A DNA stretch of 64,000 bases. Origin: Rotaria sp. Silwood1 (Eukaryota; Rotifera; Eurotatoria; Philodinida; Philodinidae). The DNA is taken from contig CAJNOP010000096.1 in the NCBI GenBank assembly GCA_905250075.1, positions 297,008-361,007 of the forward strand, read 5' to 3'. The notes beneath the pieces are model-generated. The model was not told the DNA's origin. It did no database searches and saw only the letters and a program-made list of their open reading frames with translations. Below are positions 1-12,098 of this stretch, in pieces; within the stretch, counting starts at the first letter, position 1; every line of letters starts with the position of its first letter. A program made the translations under genes and the position numbers.

Positions 1-177
1 GAATTGTAGATCTGGAAATTAAGATAGGATTCGACTAAATTTAGAAGTTTGTATACTCAGTTTCTTGATATGTACATCTTTCTCTGATCATTCGATACTT
101 ATATCCACGTTATTTATGCAAATTTAGAAACTATTGCCTTTAATGATCTATAGGAAAAAGAAAATATTTCTCTTTAC

Positions 178-774
178 CAAGTCCAAGTTCTAATATGGCG
201 TGTAGCTGCTCTTTGAACCTTTCAATTTTCTCTAAGTCGATGAAATTTAGCATGAAGACACACGGAAACTTAAACAAAATTTTATACAGAATGTAAATAC
301 ATTTGACTCATAAGAAAGATAGAATTCTCTTTTTTCTGTCTGAACCGAATCGAATCGAGATTTTCTTATTCATTTCGATCTCTAGTTGTGACATATGGTA
401 GTCTTTTTTCTCTACATTCATCTCTGGAGAGACGTAAAAAACCAAAAGCGGTTAGAATTTCTTTGAAAAAAATCATTTCTGGAACACATTGCTGATAGGC
501 ACATTAATTTTTACAGTTATAATATCTGCAAGTTTTTTTTCATCGGGTCTAGTAGAGAATTCCACAGAGAGTTTTTAAAAAGAGAACCACGTCTGTAGGA
601 TAAAATTGAATGAAATATTTACGAAATGCTGTGGCCATCATTTCTTATTGGTCATTCGTTAGTTAAATTCATCGGTGATATTTGAAAAGATAAGCATGAA
701 TACTAAGAATACAAAGAGAAAAATATCTTTTCCGGAATCCTGCATTAATCAATGCTTCTTCCTTCGTCATTTCA
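178..774 (-). pseudogene. Exon-like remnants of an unrecognised gene
   Basis: Three protein-like stretches lie on the minus strand. One at 774-715 opens with an ATG and reads MDTTEMTKEEALINAGFRK. A second around 635-548 reads MATAFRKYFIQFYPTDVV and then meets a TAG. A third at 268-178 is bounded by an acceptor-like TTTAAG and a donor-like G/GTAAAG and contains DLEKIERFKEQLHAILELG. Frames do not join cleanly and stops fall between them, so this is either a decayed gene or a gene whose splicing I cannot resolve. I do not recognise the family. Confidence 0.28.
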
Positions 775-790
775 GTTGTGTCCATTGTTT

Positions 791-2049
791 CCAAAATTAA
801 AAAAAAATAAAGCAGTGATCAGTCGAATATAATACAGCTTCTATTATATGGGACGTAATGATCGGATCATTTTTTTTTATTCTCATCCTTCTGATTTGCT
901 TTTCTCTCCTTAGTTCGACACCTGCTATACTTAGTTTGAGGATAGATAACCAGCGATATTTTTTTCTCATCATACTTCATATGTAAGCTTCAATATGAAT
1001 ACAAGTTTACTACAAAGCCATGTATTTTTCTTGTTCTTTTTCGTTTTGTACATCAAGTATATCTGTTTATTAGGACTCAACGACATTTGGACGCCATCAA
1101 ATGTGAGTGAAGAAACGCTAGTGCGCATGATTATAGAATTGGAAACTAAATGATTAATGACACAATTGGCTGTAATAATCATTTAGTTTCTGATTTCTCA
1201 AGTCATTTGAACTGAGCAGGTTCATTTGAGTCGAAGAGTGAATGAGTATTCGATCCACACTAGACGACATTTTATCTAGCAGTGTGCCAATACGCATGTG
1301 AATATATCAGCAATACACAACTTAGATAAACTTTTTACAAATCATCTATATAAACATCAGATACAAAACAGACACGTTCAAACGTGATTTTCTTATGGTA
1401 TGCGTCTAAATACATTTAGAAAAACTTTCCAATGCATCGTGATGTGTTTATTAAACATTGTTTATATGCTTCCACAAGCGTTTTCTGTCATGACCACATC
1501 CAGACGCAAGTCAAAGAATTCTTAATAGCACTCAAACAAAGTTCAATTTCGAATCACGCCTGTACAAATTAACTTCTTGTATTTCAGACGCGTTTATATT
1601 TCGAAAAATATTCACATAAAAAGTCCATTAATACGTACAGATGATTTTCTATTTCAAATGGGAATGAAGGTAAAGAAAGCGTTGCACTATGAACCAGAGT
1701 CCTAAATAACTATTGCTTTTTGAAGAGAAAAATTTCTTTTTCAAAATATTGAATAGGACTATCGATTGATACTATTGTTTCGTATTCATTATGGATTTAC
1801 GAATGAATTATCCAATATATCATAGGACCAAGATTTCCAGACCAATATTTTACTTCCGATGTTTTTCCGAAATCAACTAGCAGGTTTTTTTTAAACCAGA
1901 TGAAATATTTCTATACCTCAGAATAAATGGTCATTTTACATTGGAAAGCTATCCTCATGAAAAGACAATCCTCAAGAAAAATCTCGCAAGCTGTATTAAA
2001 GACTTATGTATTTTCCAATTTTTTTTCGAAAAACTAGCGCTTTTCTTTT
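791..2049. other. Intergenic, nothing supported
   Basis: AT-rich sequence with only short open frames rich in F, I, K and N. No splice-bounded exon, RNA gene or clear terminal repeat was seen. Confidence 0.5.
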
Positions 2050-2149
2050 NNNNNNNNNNNNNNNNNNNNNNNNNNNNNNNNNNNNNNNNNNNNNNNNNNN
2101 NNNNNNNNNNNNNNNNNNNNNNNNNNNNNNNNNNNNNNNNNNNNNNNNN
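2050..2149. other. Assembly gap (100 N)
   Basis: A run of exactly 100 N residues, the conventional placeholder for a scaffold gap of unknown size. Flanking sequence on both sides is T-rich. Open frames spanning it are artefacts. Confidence 0.98.
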
Positions 2150-3064
2150 ATTTCATTTTCATGTATTAACTTTTCTCATTTCATTTGTATAATTGTCAAC
2201 TGTTGTCTCATTCTCGTGTTTTTTTTCCCATTGTAACATCTACTAGTTAATGATAATAAAATTATCGAAACGTCGTAGGACGAAAAATTAAATAAAAAAT
2301 ATTTCTTTTTTCTTTCATTACTGCTGTAAAATAATCTCAATATATAAATTTCAACAAAATAAATAAATCATGTTATAACAATAATATATGCGTATTAATC
2401 AAGAGTTATTTCATAGAATTATTTTTATGAGTTGAAAAATAAATACAATATATAATACGTAAAAAGTGACAATATGCTAATACCGTTCTTTATGTCAATG
2501 AATTGCTTTTCTAAATCATATGTTAGTTATTTCAATAAATTTCTTTGTAATAACTGAGATGAAAATCAAATCTTACTCATGAGCTTTTCAGTGAACTATA
2601 CTGTTCTTCTAAAAACTGTTAGCTTTTATTGTGAAAATGGCTACGACTCTAATTCAGTTAAAGTTCTGCACAAAATATTGTGTTTTTCTTGATTCGTTTT
2701 GCAACATAGTTATAATCTTTTGATATTGACGTAAATGAAAAGCTGGTAACAATATTCAATGACAAAATCGCTTTGCTTTTAGGAGATACCTTGACTATAG
2801 TTGATTAACTATTTTCTTCCAATATTTTTTCAAGCATGTCAGCCATGTATAAATGTTATATCTCGGATTTTTCCGGATCCGATTATATAAAAGAAGAAGA
2901 ATGATGAAATCTATCATTAGATGACAGGTTTAGCGCTTGAATATTATATTCCCTTTAATAAGATATCAACCTTGGCGTATATCATATAAAAAAGAGTATT
3001 TATTTTCTCATCTGAGCTCTATTGCATAACTCTAGCTTCGAACTCGCTTCGTTACTTAGTCATC
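2150..3064. other. Intergenic, nothing supported
   Basis: AT-rich sequence without a convincing exon or repeat. Confidence 0.5.
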
Positions 3065-3786
3065 TTAAGGGGACCCTCCTTTCCGGACCCAAAATTTTCA
3101 AAGTCTTCGGTTTTTGGTTTTTCTGCTCTACATGTGCTTCCAAGTGCCCTCTGTCTATTGATGACATTTTGAGAACCCAAACATTACCTTATATTGAAAA
3201 TAAGATCGAAAATATATCATGATTCCCGTTGGGGTATAGCACGAATTTTTCTTCCTTTACTAGTTTTCTAGAAATCCAGTTTTTCAGCAAAAATCAACAG
3301 AATCACCCTCGTTTCTCAGGCACGATGCATCCGACCGGGCTGAAATTTTTTCTTTTAGATACTAGGGACAGTTTAGGGAAGCTACTTTTTTTTATTTTGA
3401 AAAAATAATACTACTGAGATTTTTCAGCTCTCACAAGACAAGCACTATCCGAAAAAATAGGCACTTATTAGGGTGCTCTTCGTATTTTGGCATTTTTTTC
3501 GAATAGAACGAGATAGAAAGAAACCAAAAAAAGCAGTCCCTGAAACAGTGTCTAGTATCTGTAAAACAAATTTCAGTTCTGTAGCACATGTAGCAACTGA
3601 GAAACGGGTGCAATTTGAACGGTGATTTTTAGCCATTGTGACCTCAATATCCTTAGAGGGGAGCGTTACAGAATTTGGAGTCTAAGACAATTTTTACTCT
3701 ATATGTAGAGATCTATCAGCTGTGAAAGTTTCAAAATTTTCTAATGAGTCGTTCTCGAAAAACCCCGGAAATGGGGGTCCCCTCAA
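3065..3786. mobile_element. TTAA-flanked element with about 18-bp terminal inverted repeats
   Basis: The left end is TTAA followed by GGGGACCCTCCTTTCCGG. The right end, read in reverse complement, is TTGA followed by GGGGACCCCCATTTCCGG, so the termini match at 16 of 18 bases. The outer tetranucleotide is TTAA on the left and one substitution away on the right. A TTAA target duplication is the hallmark of piggyBac-type transposition. The 722-bp interior has no transposase-like frame, so this would be a non-autonomous copy. A related single end (TTAAGGACACCCTCCTTTCTG) sits at 21450-21470. Confidence 0.5.
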
Positions 3787-4128
3787 AATTGAATGAAAAT
3801 TTTAGCATTTATTTTATCAGAGATAATATATATAATGCTGCTCAATGCGATAAATATATTCGTACCTTCAACTTTCGTCATTCATATATTTGATGTGCAT
3901 CCTTAACTTCTTGACTACAATATTTTAATCTGAGACACTTTATTCCGTTTTACATGCATGCATAGAGAAACGCTTATAACATTCATCTGACATATTTAAT
4001 GCATAATTGGTTACAATTTGAGAAAAACAATGAGAAAAATATAGTATTAAATGATTTTTCCGAATGCATTAGGTGTATTTTACACAAATGAAGAAAGAGT
4101 ACAGGAGAGAGGAGGGAGAAAGGGAGAG
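3787..4128. other. Intergenic, nothing supported
   Basis: AT-rich with a purine-rich (GA) stretch at the right side leading into the telomere-like tract. No gene seen. Confidence 0.5.
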
Positions 4129-4245
4129 AATGGGTTTGAGCGTGGGTGTTGGGTTTAGGCTGATTCTGGGTGTTAGTGTGCATGATGAGAACACTCACAT
4201 CCATAACCATACCTATACCCATACCCACACCCACACTCACACCCC
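4129..4245. repeat. Telomere-like head-to-head G-rich / C-rich tract
   Basis: The plus strand is G-rich at 4129-4184 (GCGTGGGTGTTGGGTTT, CTGGGTGTTAGTGTG). About 8 bp later it switches to C-rich at 4192-4245 (ACCCATACCCACACCCACAC). The units are degenerate versions of TGTGGG and its complement. The order G-rich then C-rich is that of two chromosome ends joined head to head, or of a foldback repeat. Confidence 0.6.
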
Positions 4246-4413
4246 ATTCTAAGACTATGAATACAGTTATAACTTTTTCTCGGGCACTTCACTGATTTTG
4301 TATTACGGCTTATTTTGGACAAAAAATATTCCTACATAACAAAATATGTTTTGAATAACATTATCTGTTGTTAACAACAGTGATTTACTTATTTTGTTGT
4401 AACTTCCAGGCAA

Positions 4414-4646
4414 ATTATTTTTTTATTCTTTATTCTTTATTTTAACTTAAATTTTAAAAATAAAGATTATCTCTATCTTTATTTTATAAATATAAAGATT
4501 CACTTTATCTTTATTTTTTAAAAAATAAAGATTTCTTTATTTCTTTATCTTTATTTTTAAAGTAAATATTATCTTTATTCTTTATAAAATAAAGATAAAG
4601 ATTGTCTTTACTTTATTCTTTATTATAAAGAAACATAAAAATAAAG
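4414..4646. repeat. Palindromic CTTTAT/ATAAAG low-complexity block
   Basis: About 230 bp made almost entirely of alternating CTTTATTTT and AAAATAAAG words, which are mutual reverse complements, so the block can fold back at many positions. It ends at AAATAAAGTAACACCCCTAG, an abrupt return to mixed sequence. This looks like a short foldback or MITE-type repeat rather than a simple microsatellite. No target duplication was identified. Confidence 0.5.
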
Positions 4647-7600
4647 TAACACCCCTAGCTCTGACTCAATCTCCAAGGCGATACACGTAGACATTAAACA
4701 GACACCTAACATCATACATCGCAATTTCATACTGATAACCAGACGAACATTCACAAGTTGTTATTTCAAAAGGTTGACTGAAGGAAAACTAGATATCGAA
4801 AGCATTTCATTGATTTAACTTTCAACATGAAAACACTGTTTTGACGAAAGTTATATATGGAGTACAGGTGATTCACAGAAAGAGCACTCGAAAAACCTGA
4901 TTGGACTCGGTGCAAATATCAACAATATCTGATTGGCTGATATTACTCAACCAAGAGGTCATCGATGCAAATAGTTACCCTGAAATTACACGAATATATG
5001 TGAATATGTGACTATCTGCATGCAACTAAATAGACAAACGCACACATATTTTATTTCGTATGACTCTCTTTTCAGTCGAGGAGATTACGGAAAAGTAGCT
5101 GTACAAAAACCATTGAACAGGGAACATTCTTGTTCATAATACACATTTTTTGCTCCTGTCAAATACAATAGTAAGAAGCAATGGAACACAGTTGACTGAC
5201 GTTGTTATGAACCAATGCTTGATCTCTAGTGTAAGTACTTTAATGGACACTCCTATAAAAGCAGATGTGATTAGAAGAATCAATGGCACAACCATTTGTA
5301 GACTTGGAAATAGATTCTCTGATCTACTGAATTAATTTTTTTTCACACTTTTCCACTGTCTTGATAAGATTTGTTGTAATTTATATTATGCATAGTCAGA
5401 TTACAAAGAGCATCGTATCGATCTGCATTTGAAGTAACTTCTTGAGGATGGAACCAGACCGAAGTAAGAAACCGAGATTCGGTTGAGTCTTTGATATCAA
5501 TGTCAAAAACATAATGATTAACTCATAGGACTACTTCGATGCCAAACATAGATAAATTGTAGCACCTCATTGCATTTCTCTGCTGCATCCTACACCAACT
5601 CTACAACTTATCTATAATCTAAAACCAACATTTGTTCAGCTCAATGTTTATATCACTTACTCACGATTGAATTATGTCACACTCAGCTCGCACGAATCCA
5701 TCCTAATGGTCTGGTGCTGGACTCGTCATCAACTCGTCCCTGCACTTTGTTTGGACCGAAATAAGCTAGCGGAATCGATTGAAACAAGATTAAACAAGTG
5801 AAAGTGCAATTGACACGAGCAGTATAATAAATAAACGATACCTATACACACAAGAATACTGTGAAACTGTGCTATTGAATGCCTTGATATTTTTCCAGCG
5901 AAGCCAGAACAGTGACAAATTGTAAACGTTCTTTACCAGTGTATAAAAATGTCATGCCGTGACACACAATCGATCACGGCTTCAAGGACACCTTCGCGAT
6001 GTCAAAAATACTAGGGGTTATTGAATTAACTGTATTTATTTTTTCATTTTGCGTTCTGTACAGAATACAAGACAAGAATGATTATTTTATGTTAGTAAAA
6101 AAAGATGGAGTTCCTTTGAAAGCCACGTGATCGTATGGTTCTCGTTTTTCACGCTCTCCGTCCAATATTTTTCGAAGCGTTTCGGTAGAGCATAAAGTAA
6201 TGCAACTGATTTGTCATACTTTTCAGAAAGACTAGTAATTTATTTCTTCGTCGCAACTAACGGCACGATCGTTCTTTATTTTCTTTCTCTGTCGCACACT
6301 TGCGTCGTTATGCGATAAAAAGAAAGAAGAAAAATTGTCGGCTCGATAGAAGAAAGAGAGCACAGCTTTTATTTCCGGAAGAGTATTTTGAAAAAGCTGC
6401 CTGGAAGTAGGTTACACTAATTGCTGAAAATTTCAGTCAATAGTCAGTTTTATTCGCTCGTTCCAAGTATGTACATTTTATCGAAAGACTGAAAACATTA
6501 CCAATTGATATGACATGAATGAATACAATTAATGTTATAGGAATACGAGTAATCTAATAAATTGCGTGTTTGTAAAATTTTGCAGTACAAATTACTCCTG
6601 AACATTTATCTATGACAGTTTTTCACTCAAAATCGATTGGTATCGTATTTGATTGAGCAGCAGAAATTCAGAAAAAATTTCAACATCAGCCGAAGAGAAA
6701 CATCGGTTTTATTATAATGATTTATTATCGTGGTTGTTTTTGTAGAAAATTTATAATTCTGATGATTGAGGCATCCGATAGTGATTGATTTGTCTTTTAA
6801 GACGAGTTTTAGTGGCTCCGTATTGTCGACATCAACATCAACACTCTTGTTTACATAGAAAGAAAGCTACGTCGCTTTTTTTTCTTCTTATTTACCAAAA
6901 CGTTGAATTCGACCGTCTGTTCACACCATTCACTTTTATTTTATGCTTCGATACTCTCATGTTGATTGTGTAACGAAAAAATATATGCGCGCCTCAATTT
7001 TCTCTCTTGATTTATAAAAGCAAAACGGGAGAAAAGATTTTTTTTCATACGCATACCGAGCGGGAGAGAGAGAAATAGCGTATTTATGTCTTGTAAAAAG
7101 AACACAGCCAGGCATTTTCGATTTTTACTCAACGCACAGCACGACGTCGTGTACAGAGTGCAAGCAACAGGTAAAAGTGAATATTCGAAAAACAAAGTTA
7201 GTTTTGTCTCTGAACGTGTGGTCTTAAATTATATGCATACAATTTCATTAAATAGGTCTAGTTTTTAGATTCTAAAATAAAGAAGCTAGTCTGAATATTT
7301 GTTCATATGACAAATGGTCAGAAATACTTCTTCAATCGACATCATCAAACATCGAAAAAACTTCCTCATATTCTAAAAACAATATCAGACACACATTGTA
7401 TCAAACAGTCCGCAACTAAGTGAAAAAATTCCATCATTAAATAGACGGTTTGTTTAGAATAGTATGATAATTCTGCTTTAGCCTGTTAGTTAATAATCCG
7501 TAATCAAATCGATTGTAATAATAATATGTAATTATTTCTGATAGTCTCTCTACGTGTTTTAAACTTTTCAGCCCAATCTCTATGGTATGATGATGTGAAA

Positions 7601-7864
7601 CATGTTGGAGCGGCTTTAGTTGTACATGAAGACGCGTGTTATATTAATCAGGGCCCATGACAAGGTCAAGGAAGCATCATGCAACATAGTCAGGAATTTT
7701 CTAAGGGTGTGGGTGTAGGTTCATTCTATTTTAATCTGCATCCATAATTCTTATTGTATTCTTGTTAAGATCTTTCTCTGATTGACCTACTACTCTTGAT
7801 TGGATCCTTGTATCAGAATTCAGAACAGATCGTGACTAAAACTTAATTAAATTATGTCAATATT
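4647..7864. other. Intergenic, one weak open frame
   Basis: No supported gene in 3.2 kb. A 61-residue plus-strand frame at 5150-5335 has balanced composition (SNGTQLTDVVMNQCLISS, DVIRRINGTTICRLGN) and could be a degenerate exon, but it lacks clear splice borders. A short G-rich telomere-like tract (AGGGTGTGGGTGTAGG) lies at 7704-7719 with only a weak C-rich partner. The rest shows no structure. Confidence 0.4.
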
Positions 7865-7872
7865 CTGTCTGC
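7865..7872. repeat. Target-site duplication, left copy
   Basis: CTGTCTGC, identical to the octamer at 10204-10211 on the other side of the hAT-like element. Confidence 0.7.
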
Positions 7873-9627
7873 CAGAAGTCCAAACAGGCTACGAGGCCTG
7901 CCGGCCTGCCTGTCTGTCACAGGCACAGGCCACGATTTTGAGGCCTGAAACTGTCACAGAAAGGCCAGACCGATCCATAGAACAGGTCAGGCAGGCCACC
8001 TGGGCTGTTTACTTTTTTTTCGAAATCGAAGTTTCATCTGATAATTTGATGATGTTCTTAGCAAATAGATACAAACTTCATTAATTTTCAGAAAAACCAC
8101 ATTTCAGCGTGATGAATTAGACAAATACTGCAGAATGATTATTAAAGTTACTGATAGAAAAACAATTCCCTTACCATTGTGAAGAGATCGTGAGCACACA
8201 TTTCCATAGTTATTATTATCTACTTGTCATGTTTCTCAATTTTAGATAATTTAATTGAGTCAAAATCCTTTTTTCTCTTGCAGATTTACCATTGATTGAA
8301 TTTTGTTCCTCTCTTGATCCCAATTCTTCCAGTGACATCATGATCTGACGGGAGAATTTTATTAAGAATATTCTTGAACAAAAACCAGATATGTTCCACA
8401 TGATGACTACCTTAGCATTGTTTTAATTTTGTTTACGTACCATCAGTGTTCAGTTTGTAAATTTTTAATCGATAATGAAACTTTTCAACGTATGTGAATG
8501 CCTGTGAAATTCTCAATATTTAGAGACACCAACAACTCTGAAAGAGGGTAGAGTTCGAAATTGATATTATTTACACAACCCTACCTGGTCGTGCTTCTTT
8601 TTTATTCAGCTGAAGGATGGTCTTTCTTTTGAATGCAGACAGTCATAATCACCTTCACTTTTATTTATACAATGCCTTTAACAATTAAATATCGGATGGT
8701 CCAAAAGACATACGGAACTTTTTAGGCGAAATTTTACTATTTATGCAATTTTATTAATTTTCTTCTAAGTTTATGTTGAAAGATATGTGCCGCAAAGTTC
8801 TCTTCAAAAATTCTATATAATGTTTTATTACAAAGTATAAGAACAGGAAGCTACATGAAAAATATTTAAGGTCTCCGAAGCTACCAGCTTTCTAAAGCAC
8901 GTTTTGATTCCTTAAATTTTTGCTAAGCAGTGACAAAAGTATAAGCATATATGAAACCAAATTTTCTGTTGCGGTGAATAATGCAGATCTAGTCCTTGTA
9001 ACAGAAGTTATGCAAAAAGTTGATTCTCGGTCTATTAACATCACATATTTTTAATGGATTAGAAATCGATAACAAATAGACTTTGATTTGTTTTTATTGT
9101 AACCGATCCGTTAACAATTGACAATTGATAAAAGAACTATGATTGTAGTCATTTAAAATGAATCCTCTCTGACTTGTACATGACTTATTTTTTACATGAG
9201 AGTATGTCCGCAGTTTTACCAGGTAGGTCTTGTAGCTATCTCTGTAGTGAAGTTACTTGTTTATTCAGAACGATGCCAATTTTTGCCGAGCGATTTTGAC
9301 TTGAAATCAGCCTTTCGTTAGAGAAGATATTTTTTTGTGAACTGAAAACTATGCTTTGTTTATACTTCGACTGATTCGACTTACCGTTGAAAATGGATAG
9401 TTTTTGTTCCACCCTTAGTTTCATATGCTCTCAAATAAAAAGAAGGATGACACCTCTGTTTAATGGAAAGTTGAAAATTCTGTTGGATTTTCAATCATAG
9501 ACTTTACTGTAATATATAGATTGAATTCGGTGACTAGTGCGACTTTTTATAAAGATTACTACTTATTTCTACTGTATTTTTACCATGATAGTGACGTGAA
9601 AAAAAATACACAGGCCTAGACAGATAG

Positions 9628-10093
9628 AACTTTTATTTTTAACAGAAGCGAAAATGTTTTGTAATTGACAATATCAGCCAAGACAGACTATCGAAAATGA
9701 CAGAATTTACTTTTGCAGAAATACTGCAAAAGTAAATTCTGTATAGACTATCTTTATGATTGAACTAACAGATATTGTGCAATTACATCGGCACTATTAC
9801 ATAGTGATATATACACCACGATTATTGAATGTTTTTCGTTCTTCGTATAGTATACATGTAGGCTATTTATAACTAGCGAACTATTATTTTTTACTATACA
9901 ATGACATCATTATACATTCTTTTTCTTTTTTATCTTCGATCTATACGAGATAGATCGAAAATAACTTGCAAATGTGAGTTCTGTCATTTTCGATAGTCTG
10001 TCTTGGCTGATATTGTCAATTACAAAACATTTTCGCTACTGTTAAACATAAAAGTTTTATATTTCAATATTAAGTCGTTCATTTACTTATATA
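9628..10093. mobile_element. Nested foldback element inside the hAT-like element
   Basis: Arms of about 77 bp at 9629-9705 and 9979-10055 are reverse complements of each other with only a few mismatches (for example GTAATTGACAATATCAGCC against GGCTGATATTGTCAATTAC). The insert is bounded by the 12-bp direct repeat CTAGACAGATAG at 9616-9627 and 10094-10105. Removing the insert and one copy restores a continuous GGCCTAGACAGATAGGCC palindrome that fits the host element. The right arm extends about 38 bp further than the left, so the left end may be truncated. No coding potential. Confidence 0.6.
9701..9741. repeat. Perfect 18-bp hairpin with 5-nt loop
   Basis: CAGAATTTACTTTTGCAG at 9701-9718 is followed by AAATA and then the exact reverse complement CTGCAAAAGTAAATTCTG at 9724-9741. 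It lies at the inner edge of the left arm of the nested foldback element. A second smaller palindrome, TCGATCTAT/ATAGATCGA, occurs near 9936-9958 in the same element. Confidence 0.85.
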
Positions 10094-10203
10094 CTAGACA
10101 GATAGGCCTGAGAAAATGGCATGCAAGCAGATCATGCCGAGAAAATCAGAGGACAGTCACAGGCAAGTCAGGCCTTCAAAAAGTGGGCCTGTTTGGACCT
10201 CTG

Positions 10204-10211
10204 CTGTCTGC
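10204..10211. repeat. Target-site duplication, right copy
   Basis: CTGTCTGC, identical to the octamer at 7865-7872. Confidence 0.7.
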
Positions 10212-11232
10212 TATCTGTGTGAGAACCATAGTTAAGCCCTCAATTCTTAGTTTAGAAAAAAACCTGCACAGAAACTTGAACAAATCTTAAAAAGAATTCT
10301 GTGTCACTGTGAGAACTTTCGTAAACAGGAATTACTAGAATTTGAGATAAGATCCTAAATAAAACTTAACTAAAGATTCAAGATCCTAACAGATCCTTTA
10401 AGGATTCGTCCAAGAATAAGTAGGATTGAGACTAGAGTTGTTAAGTGAAACTGGAGGAGAATTCGATTATCTTACTATTTATTTCTAAATTGATTAACAA
10501 TCAGGTCTTACAATAGTGAGAGCAAGTATATATCTGAAAGTTGTCTGCAATTCTCTTCTGCTTCTTTATACACAACCATCTTTGTGGCAAATATCGATAA
10601 ATGATTTACACATTTATATATTGAAATGAATGAGTCTAATTGAAATATTTGTTTTCGTAATTAAATAAATCCATGGTCGAAAAATCTAAAATGATATGTT
10701 CAAATGTGTGTTACGGCCTGTACGGCAGACTTCAAAGAGGGATGAATCCAACTTTCTCGTTATATGATTGAGCAAACATAATCTATTGTGTTTCATAATA
10801 TTTCAGCTGTTCACCTGTGATTAATTAAGAAAGGCTTTGTAGTTTATGAAATGAAAACATCTGATTTTCAAGCGAATTCACGTAAGAAGACTGACTTAGA
10901 AATATTTGAAAAAATATGTGAATAAATTCATAAGAAAAATACCACTTTTGGAAAAAGTATTTTTCAATTTGTTTTGAGCTGATTAAGAGAAAAATGACCA
11001 AAGAAAATAAGAACTTCAATATAAGATTGTCAAAGATCCAGAACATTCCTTAGGAATGTCTTAGTATTCTCATGCATGCACAGCTATAAAAACTGGCAGG
11101 CATCGAAAACTTTCCTATATACTCTCTCTTCTTTAAATTGTTTAGTATTGGTCATTTTGATTAAAAAAAAGTTCATTTTAGCGTTAAAAAAGGATGAAGT
11201 TAGAGTCAGAGTACTCTAAAAATCACTGTAAT
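10212..11232. other. Intergenic, nothing supported
   Basis: AT-rich sequence between two mobile elements. No exon-like segment stands out. Confidence 0.5.
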
Positions 11233-11519
11233 CAGAGATGGAACCGGTACCGGTTTCCGGCCGGTAACCGGTAGATCGACCTGGTTGACCTTTTCAGACT
11301 AGTACCAGTACCAGTCGTCAAAATTTCAGACTGGTTCCTTCTCTATATCAGGTATGTGATACAACTTGGCACATCAGGTTTGTCATTCGATAAACCGAAT
11401 TTTCCATATCTAAACTACTCTTTCTCTACTACTCTGCATTATCGATATATCATTCGTTGCCGATAGAATGGTCGGTTACCGGGACCAGTCTTCAAAAATC
11501 CAGACCGGCTCCATCTCTG
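11233..11519. mobile_element. hAT-type MITE, GGTACCGG-rich, copy 1
   Basis: This 287-bp element begins CAGAGATGGAACCGGTACCGG-like (11233 onward) and ends ACCGGCTCCATCTCTG (to 11519), giving inverted termini. It is flanked by a perfect 8-bp direct repeat, ACTGTAAT, at 11225-11232 and 11520-11527. The 8-bp duplication and CAGAG terminus point to hAT mobilisation. The interior contains repeated ACCGGT/ACCAGT words, is much richer in G+C than its surroundings, and has no coding frame. A second copy with the same termini lies at 17984-18535. Confidence 0.8.
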
Positions 11520-11527
11520 ACTGTAAT

Positions 11528-12098
11528 ACCTTGAAAGTGATCGTTCATTGAGTATCCTTTAACATTCTGTCTGTACCTTCGTCAGATTTCGATACAAATG
11601 GAGACTATTTTTACGAATATGATTAGCGTCAAATATTCTATAAAATAGGCTATGTGGAAAATTTTGGAAGACCTTCTTGATTTTATGATTGACTACGTAT
11701 AGGAAAAGATTTTTTTCTCGTCACTTTCTCTCTAACTAACCTCAGAAAAGTTAAAACAAAATCTTTTCTCGAAAACGTCATGTTTTTCGTGAGTTTATTC
11801 ATATGATTTCCTTCAGCACAGTCAATTTTCATGCGTACTACTAGTTAGCTATTCATTTATTTGCAATGCTCTGACGTTTGTTTTCGTCTAGTCATAAATC
11901 ATGAAAATACAGAAAATGACAATTTATTTCTATGAATGTGTTGTTTTTTGTTTTCAAGCACGATTTTATAGAATATTTGATAAAATAAAACTTTTCTGCT
12001 TTGTTGAAGATAAAGAAACTGATCATACAGAAGTGATAGTGTTCAAAATAGTTCAACGAAATCAGGATCAAGTTTGAACAGCCGTGATAACAAATAAC
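11528..12098. other. Upstream region of the phosphatase gene
   Basis: About 570 bp between the MITE and the ATG at 12099. AT-rich; it would hold the promoter and 5' UTR. No TATA or initiator motif can be singled out with confidence. Confidence 0.4.

Larger units (their letters stand above)
7873..10203. mobile_element. hAT-like element, 2.33 kb, with 8-bp target duplication
   Basis: The left end at 7873 reads CAGAAGTCCAAACAGGC. The right end at 10187-10203 reads GCCTGTTTGGACCTCTG, its reverse complement with one mismatch in 17. The octamer CTGTCTGC occurs immediately outside both ends (7865-7872 and 10204-10211). An 8-bp duplication and a CAGAG-type terminus are characteristic of the hAT superfamily. 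Subterminal regions on both sides are rich in GGCCTG words (7885-8010 and 10106-10190), also a hAT trait. I see no transposase frame. The copy seems non-autonomous or gutted, and it carries a nested insertion at 9628-10093. A mariner-like terminus (GGATGGTCCAAAAG) at about 8694 hints at another insertion. Confidence 0.72.

Noticed and set aside
1941-2236. Open frames across the N run
   Set aside because: They exist only because Ns do not create stops.
8694-8735. Separate mariner element starting GGATGGTCCAAAAG
   Set aside because: Only one terminus is visible and no transposase blocks follow; mentioned under the hAT-like element but not called.
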